This document shows, in pieces, positions 58,484 through 64,000 of a DNA stretch of 64,000 nucleotides (its first letter is position 1; the number at the start of each line of letters is the position of its first letter). Made by a program: the position numbers and the translations under genes. The stretch comes from Symbiodinium microadriaticum (Eukaryota; Sar; Dinophyceae; Suessiales; Symbiodiniaceae), in assembly GCA_001939145.1 (NCBI GenBank), contig LSRX01000843.1, positions 81,062 to 145,061 of the forward strand, in the 5' to 3' direction. The notes under the pieces are model-generated. The model saw nothing but the letters and a program-made list of their open reading frames with translations, ran no database searches and was not told the origin of the DNA.

Positions 58484-58822
58484 ATGAAAATCGTTCGACA
58501 GAAACCAGTGATCATATGTGATCATGGTATAGACATCCAGGACGCCCGCAGGTGTAACGAATGCACTTACCCTGAATTCGGGGATGCGTCACGGTGTCGT
58601 TTGGTTGTTCTAGGCATCGACATTGGTGGACGTTGGAGTGCGGAAGCTGCCTACTTCGTCCGGTTGTTGGCCCGAGCACGGGCACACCATACCATCCCGT
58701 CGAAACGCGCAGCGGCAGTGTCTGCCTTCGTACCACGATGGTCGTGGTTGACGCCAGTCGCCACAGCAAGAGCCTTCGCTGCCAGCTTCCTGTTTTTTCC
58801 AATCGGCAATGCCGCTAGTTGA
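58484..58822 (+). mobile_element. LINE C-terminal nuclease-like domain, inverted copy
   Basis: The plus strand reads CTYPEFGDASRCRLVVLGID, then IGGRWSAEAAYFVRLLARAR and FVPRWSWLTPVATARAFAAS. The same domain lies on the minus strand at 60.2 kb, so the two copies are inverted relative to each other. Confidence 0.6.
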
Positions 58823-59866
58823 TGGCGAGCCTCCACTGCTCAGCGGCCCGTTATCACCAACTTGTACTTCATCGTTGTGATATGTTGTGATGATATGAGG
58901 CACCAACATCACCGTTGGCATCACTGGTGTGGGAACGAACCGCTTCATCTTCGTGGCCCAACAAAATCCATCTCGCATTGGCCTTCCATTGTTCACCCAA
59001 CTCCTGCGCATTCTGATCAGCAGAAACCTCAACGGCACAGTGGCTTTTCTTATCCGGTCCGCTTCCTCCTTCGTTTTCACGAACTCAAAAGCATTGCCGT
59101 CCTGAAAGTTCTGAATCTCCACCACTCAAACTTTCGGATCCGCGCGGCAGCTCGATGAACTCCTTGCCACTCTTGTTTGTAAGTTTTTTCGGCAGCCTAG
59201 AGTCACAAACGTCCGTGCCCACCTGGTTCTACCGAATGGCTCCTGCTAGGGCAGTAACGAGGCCCCTGGCACCGGAAGCTGCCAGCGCACGTCAGCGAGG
59301 ACCTCGTGCAGCTCGAGCGCCTCTGCGGCCACCGTTAGTACTCGCTATAGCCAGTGGGAGCTCCACCAAGGACGCGGCGACGGCGCACTGTGCCACGACC
59401 GCGAGCGGTCCCGACCAATGGGCAACCCATGCGGCGCGCGTTTGCGTTAGGCAGCGCCATCAACAGCACGGCCGGCATGCATGTCTGCGCCAGGCTGGGC
59501 ATCACCCGCCCGCGTTACGGGGCTGACGATGGCATCAACAGCCTGCTGCGCGCCATGCCACGAGGACAGCCGTTCGCCACAACTTCGATGCAGCGGTCGT
59601 CGGAAACCGGAACATCAATGTTCGTGTCAGCCATGCGAACGTTGCGGGCGACCCGTGCCCCGGCTTCGTCCAACAAACACACCGCACATCTCGGACTCGC
59701 AAAAAACCATATTTGCCATCAACAGCAGCTTGAGGGAGGCTTGTCCTTTTTTCTCCTCACGGACCTTTTTGCAAGCATCCGGGCGCGGTCCCAGAGCAAC
59801 AACAGACGACCGGAGCCAACCAAACCCACGACCAAACCCCTAACCATCCCGAGCACAAAAGCAAGC
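58823..59866. other. No firm gene
   Basis: A minus-strand frame (59125-58920) reading VEIQNFQDGNAFEFVKTKEE, then RFLLIRMRRSWVNNGRP is of uncertain status. Confidence 0.3.
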
Positions 59867-62640
59867 TCACCCCATGCGGGAGGTGAGCGGTGGTGTTTCG
59901 GACGAGTCAGCGAGGACGTCACTCAAGAGACGGGCCTCGCCATGAAGCGTGGCGGTGTTGGAGATGGGAAGGCACAGCAAGCTTGCAGCAAAGGAGCGTG
60001 CGGCAGCTATGGAGAGAAGTCCTGACCACCGGGTGACAAAGGCGGCAACACATGCAGCGCGCTGGGTCACGGCGGCACTGCGCGCCCGCGCCCGTGCGAG
60101 CAAGCGGATGAAGGCGGCAGCTTCGGCACTCCAGCGACTACCGACTTCAATACCGAGTACAACCAGGCGGCACCGACGGGCATCGGCGAACTCAGGGTAG
60201 GTACGTTCTTTGGCCCGGTTTGCTTCAGCCAACGCTGCTCCAGCATGGTCCAGCAGTGCTGCCTCTCTGGCGCTGGGGCACGCCGGCAGAAGTAAGTGGC
60301 GAGACCACTGTAGTGTCAACGGCAAGTTGCGAGCCTCCCGACAACGGCATGTCGGTGTGCCCGGAGGTTCAGGTCGCGCACCAGGACGTGTGGCAACAGC
60401 GGCACCAGCCTCACGGCAGACCCGGGCAGCTGCACGTTCGAACGGTCCACCCCGTGCCCTGAGAACACCAGACCGGGGGTCACCCAAACAAAGCATCAAA
60501 CGGATGCCCACAGCGGCATCGCACAGGAGCAAGTGGCAGAGGGAGCCGCAAGCGACGGAGAAGCAGGACAGAGCGCAGAGTCGAGGGCGAGCTCTGGGGC
60601 GACAGGGCGAACAGTGAGCAACCTGGCGGCGAAAGGGCCGGACTGTGAGTCGAGGAGCGCGAGCTCCGCATGCCCGACGGTGCGGCGGTGCTCGGCCGAG
60701 GCACGGTCATCGCGGATGCGAGAAGCAAAGCGTTGCCAGCCCCAAGAAGGGACATCGGGGTCAACGGGGTCGGCATCGTCAGTGGCGGGTGCAGGGCCGG
60801 CCATGCTGGGGCAAGCCAGCCCGCCGCGGAACCGCAAAGCCAGCCTCCGCAGGGGCATCGAAGCCTAGAAGAATTTGCGCCAGGGAATTGACAAGCGGTG
60901 CGTCAACACTGCAGGTGCGTGCAAGGCAAGGGACGGCCCCTCCGCAAGCAACGACGCGCTCAAGGCTGTGAGCAACGCGAGCATCGTGTGCGTGCGCAAA
61001 GCCCCGTGTCCAGCGAGGTGGGGGAGTGCGCAAGGCAAACTGTGGGGGGGGGCAGCTGTGTAGAGAAGCAGCAGCCAAGAGACATGTGTGTCTCCCAGTC
61101 CGGGCAACGACGAAAGGAGAGCCTCGTGCCGGTCGGAAATTTGTGTGCAAGTGCCTGGCGACGAACGGCGGCTCACCGAAAGATCCGAAAGCAGTACCGT
61201 GATGAAGGCTCCACACCAGCCCCTGCCCCGAACCACACACGGGTAGCCGACGAGAGCTCCCCCAACCCATCCGAGGTAAGGCCAGCACCGTTCCAGATAG
61301 CGGTTTCGCTAACATTGAGGCGCCGGCGAGTGTGACGAGCAAGGTGGTGCTCGAAACGACGTCTAAGATGCAGACAAGATGCAACACACGCTGTGGGGCA
61401 GCGAGGATGGTGACACCATCAGTAAGCGAAAACGCATGCCCCAAGGTCCTCGCGGAGCTCACGCTGAAGGTCGGTGAGGGCAGGCTGCAAACCCAAACAG
61501 AACAGAGCTGGGTTTAAAGGATCCCCTTGCTCTACGCCTTCGGCTTGGCGCAGATGTCGAATGGTGGCGCATGGTGGCGCCTTTGATGCCACACGAAGGA
61601 TGACGGACGACCAAACCAGAGCCTAGCAAACGGGAGGAACGCAGCAGTAGCAGCAGCAGGGAGGGACCGAAGTTCCTGAAGAATCGACTGGCGGCTGATG
61701 CCGTCGTAAGCGGCGGATGCGTCCAAGGAAACCACAGTAAGGTTCGGATCATGTGCGCACCCAGCCTGCGCAGACTGCACCAATGCATCCAAGCCAGCAC
61801 GATTGCCAAGGGCATACCGGTGTGGACAAGCCATGACAAGCCTCCTCGACGGCGCCAGCAAATTGCTGAGCGAGCGTGCGCGCGACAATGCGCCTGAAGA
61901 AATCGCCAACGACCAACCCAAGGGTACCCCCGCTCGGCTTAGTAAGGGCAACAACCCGACCAAGTCCAAACGCGGGCAAGAAGCCGGCAGGGATTTGCGC
62001 TTGTGCGAGCAAGGTCGCGACATCTGCGAACGCCTGCGGGGACTCTTCATCATCCAAGACCACACGTGCAATTTCGTCAATGAACCCAGAACGCCCGGGA
62101 GCAGCCCTCTTCCGGGCCCGGCGTAAATTGGTGAGCAATGCTCTGCTGTCAAGTGCAACAGGCGACGGCGGCTCCCATGCAAGCATATCCGGGGCGAGTG
62201 GGCCATAGGGTGGGCGACAGCCTAAGGTCAGAGAACTGCTCGAAGGTGGCATCGGTGGACGGCGCGAGCAGGTCGGCTGTCTCACGGGCGGGGGACAGCT
62301 CCCCAAGGTGCGCGAAGTGCACTGCTCGCCGCGCCCGCGCATCGCTCGAGGTTGTGAAGCGGCGGCCAGTGGCCCCCCCAGGCGAGGGTTGGGAAAGGGC
62401 TTCCTTGTCCTTGAACGACATACGCTTGTGGCATGCAACAGCTGCAAGTCACGGCGCGTACGTCGCTATTACCGGATGGCGAGCACGGTCGCCGTGCACT
62501 GTTTGCAGGTTGGCAACCCATGCCCCCAAGACGTACGCCTCGTGCAAAAATACGTGGGCACGTATACTGTCGTACAAGCGCCTAGCGCGTGCGAACACAG
62601 TATGGATGCCGCGACGGCATACAATTGGCAGCTGCCGCAT
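59867..62640 (-). mobile_element. Decayed LINE with RT, Cys/His knuckle and C-terminal nuclease-like domain
   Basis: Minus-strand order: YDSIRAHVFLHEAYVLGAWV; NLRRARKRAAPGRSGFIDEI (62.1 kb); GRVVALTKPSGGTLGLVVGD; ALGNRAGLDALVQSAQAG; VVSLDASAAYDGISR, which is RT motif A (about 61.7 kb); EQGDPLNPALF; a broken motif C near 61.42 kb; LARHTRRRLNVSETAIWNGA; WLLLLYTAAP; FAHAHDARVAHSLERVVACG; RCRCGHPFDA, a Cys/His knuckle; PFERAAARVCREAGAAV; and YPEFADARRCRLVVLGIEVG (60.1 kb). At least four frameshifts. A knuckle followed by a C-terminal domain suggests the restriction-like-endonuclease class of LINEs, which is inference. Confidence 0.7.
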
Positions 62641-62949
62641 GGTAGTCAGCTTGTCGAGCTAACCCACAACATCTCAAGCAACTCTGCACACTCCCGTGGC
62701 CCAGGTGTAGCTGGCTCCGGAATCGCGGGTTTTGCTGCATGGCCGCTGTCCTTTTCCTCCTTGGCAGCTTCGGTCTTGAGCCAGTCCGGCATTCGTGCGA
62801 GCTTTCCTGCCGAGCTGCTGTTCTCCTCAAAAGGGTCAGCACAACTTATAGGAAACTCAGCACAGCTTCCGCAAATCACAATTGACCAGACGTCAAGTCA
62901 AGTCAAACCTGAATGCCCGGAGGCTGCCCCTTGAGGGCTCAGGAAATCA

Positions 62950-63990
62950 ACTACACGGCTTGTTACTGTACAAAACCAAAGGTCACGTATGTTCTGCCGA
63001 CGGGCAGAACGCATCAAAGTTAGGGAAATCGTCTCGCCATGAAGATCGTGCAGCTTCTTCGGTCCAAGGGCCTCAAGCGTGCCATCTGCCATCTGCCAAA
63101 AGCGACCAGTTTACCATCCCACATCATTTTCGCACGACCTGATTTTGCGCGGCTAGGGAAGTCCCATGGCAAAACACGTTTGACCCATCGATGGCTTGGT
63201 AGCAGCACAATGTACGAGGCAAGTCGCCAGTACTGACGCAAGTACTGTGTTGACCATGTTTCCATCGCTCACAACAGTGTCGGACGCGTTCATTCCATGA
63301 ATGTTAAATTTCGTGCCATGGCAAACTCCAATCGACTCCACCGGGTGGCCCAACCAAATGTCGCAGCAAACGGCGGAATTCAACATCCATCTTATGCAAA
63401 TGCTGAGTGTGCACGGCGCGATGTCCAGAAGCAAAGCATGCTACAGGTGATGCCACTGATTGAAAATACTCCAAGCGATGAGCCAACGAGACGTTCTTGT
63501 CGCATAAAACCCATTTATGTTTCCAAAATGCTTCGGAAGCATTCTGCAAATGGAAGTCCAGGTCTGCTGTCACTGCGTCCGAGGTTGCCGTGGACAACCT
63601 ACACCCAAGCAATTTATGGCACCCTTCCCGTTCCAAGACTTGTATCGGATCTGCTCCAAGGATACACAAGCATGAAGGTGGTTGTGCCTCTGTTGTCAAC
63701 ACCTTCGTCTTGACGGCTGGAGGGGCGCAGTACGCCCTGAGACGCACCAGGTCTCGCACGAAGTCCCACTTCGGAGCCGAGCACAACCAGCGTTTGCGGC
63801 CCTCCCCGCGCGAGTTCTGGGTACACAAGCATGAAGGTGGTTGTGCCTCTGTTGTCAACACCTTCGTCTTGACGGCTGGAGGGGCGCAGTACGCCCTGAG
63901 ACGCACCAGGTCTCGCACGAAGTCCCACTTCGGAGCCGAGCACAACCAGCGTTTGCGGCCCTCCCCGCGCGAGTTCTGGGTAGGCGGCAC
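62950..63990 (-). mobile_element. LINE RT 3' part with tandem duplication, nearly intact frame
   Basis: The minus frame 63990-63304 gives KTKVLTTEAQPPSCLC (twice), LLGCRLSTATSDAVTADLDF, AFWKHKWVLCDKNVSLAHRL, VASPVACFASGHRAVHTQHL and RRLLRHLVGPPGGVDWSLPW, the thumb and C-terminal part of dinoflagellate LINE RTs. The frame stops at 63304 and resumes in phase with HSWNERV, then after a frameshift YLRQYWRLASYIVLLPSHRW and KSGRAKMMWDGKLVAFGRWQ. The 5' part lies beyond the window. Confidence 0.75.
63663..63980. repeat. 159-bp tandem duplication (two copies)
   Basis: 63663-63821 and 63822-63980 read the same by eye. 159 bp is 53 codons, so the duplication preserves the RT frame on the minus strand. 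Confidence 0.95.
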
Positions 63991-64000
63991 GCTTGCGGCG

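Noticed and set aside
1-64000. Prokaryotic features: operons, CRISPR, ribosome binding sites, integrons
   Set aside because: Interrupted genes, spliced-leader remnants and LINEs show a eukaryotic nuclear genome, and none of these features was seen.

Overview
The window reads as nuclear DNA of a dinoflagellate, probably near Symbiodiniaceae/Suessiales. The grounds are: decayed copies of the dinoflagellate spliced leader (DinoSL), short introns that often use GC instead of GT donors with AG|G acceptors, dinoflagellate-type non-LTR retrotransposons, one-sided gene orientation, and large gene-poor, repeat-rich stretches. No prokaryotic features, rRNA, tRNA or CRISPR were seen. Gene models come from reading by eye and exon ends are inferred.

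Layout. 0.5-1.5 kb: broken phospholipase-D-like retrogene (minus), interrupted by an assembly gap. 1.6-5.2 kb: two uninterrupted ORFs (plus) between two (AGT)n arrays; the second carries an H-x-D...H...R signature like Fe(II)/2-oxoglutarate dioxygenases. 5.2-13.9 kb: nothing firm. 14.0-27.0 kb: a cytosolic carboxypeptidase (AGBL/CCP, M14) gene on the minus strand, at least 16 short exons, with all expected zinc and catalytic residues; one 8.5-kb intron holds a roughly 6.3-kb LINE and a second 3'-end copy. 27-34.9 kb: repeats, a foldback repeat and possible exons. 35.0-35.9 kb: exons of a YTH (m6A reader) protein. 36.6-37.6 kb: LINE zinc-finger fragment (plus).

38.4-55.3 kb is the gene-rich part, all recognised genes on the minus strand: Ser/Thr kinase, methyltransferase, golgin-like coiled coil, SDS22-like LRR protein and a TPR-like protein, with several unrecognised exon clusters between. 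56-64 kb is a retrotransposon graveyard: three copies of a LINE C-terminal domain in both orientations, a long decayed RT (59.9-62.6 kb), and the 3' part of another LINE (62.9-64.0 kb) with a 159-bp tandem duplication.

The host genes look like housekeeping functions (tubulin deglutamylation, RNA reading, PP1 regulation, Golgi tethering). They do not form a pathway. Most of the remaining DNA is mobile-element residue.
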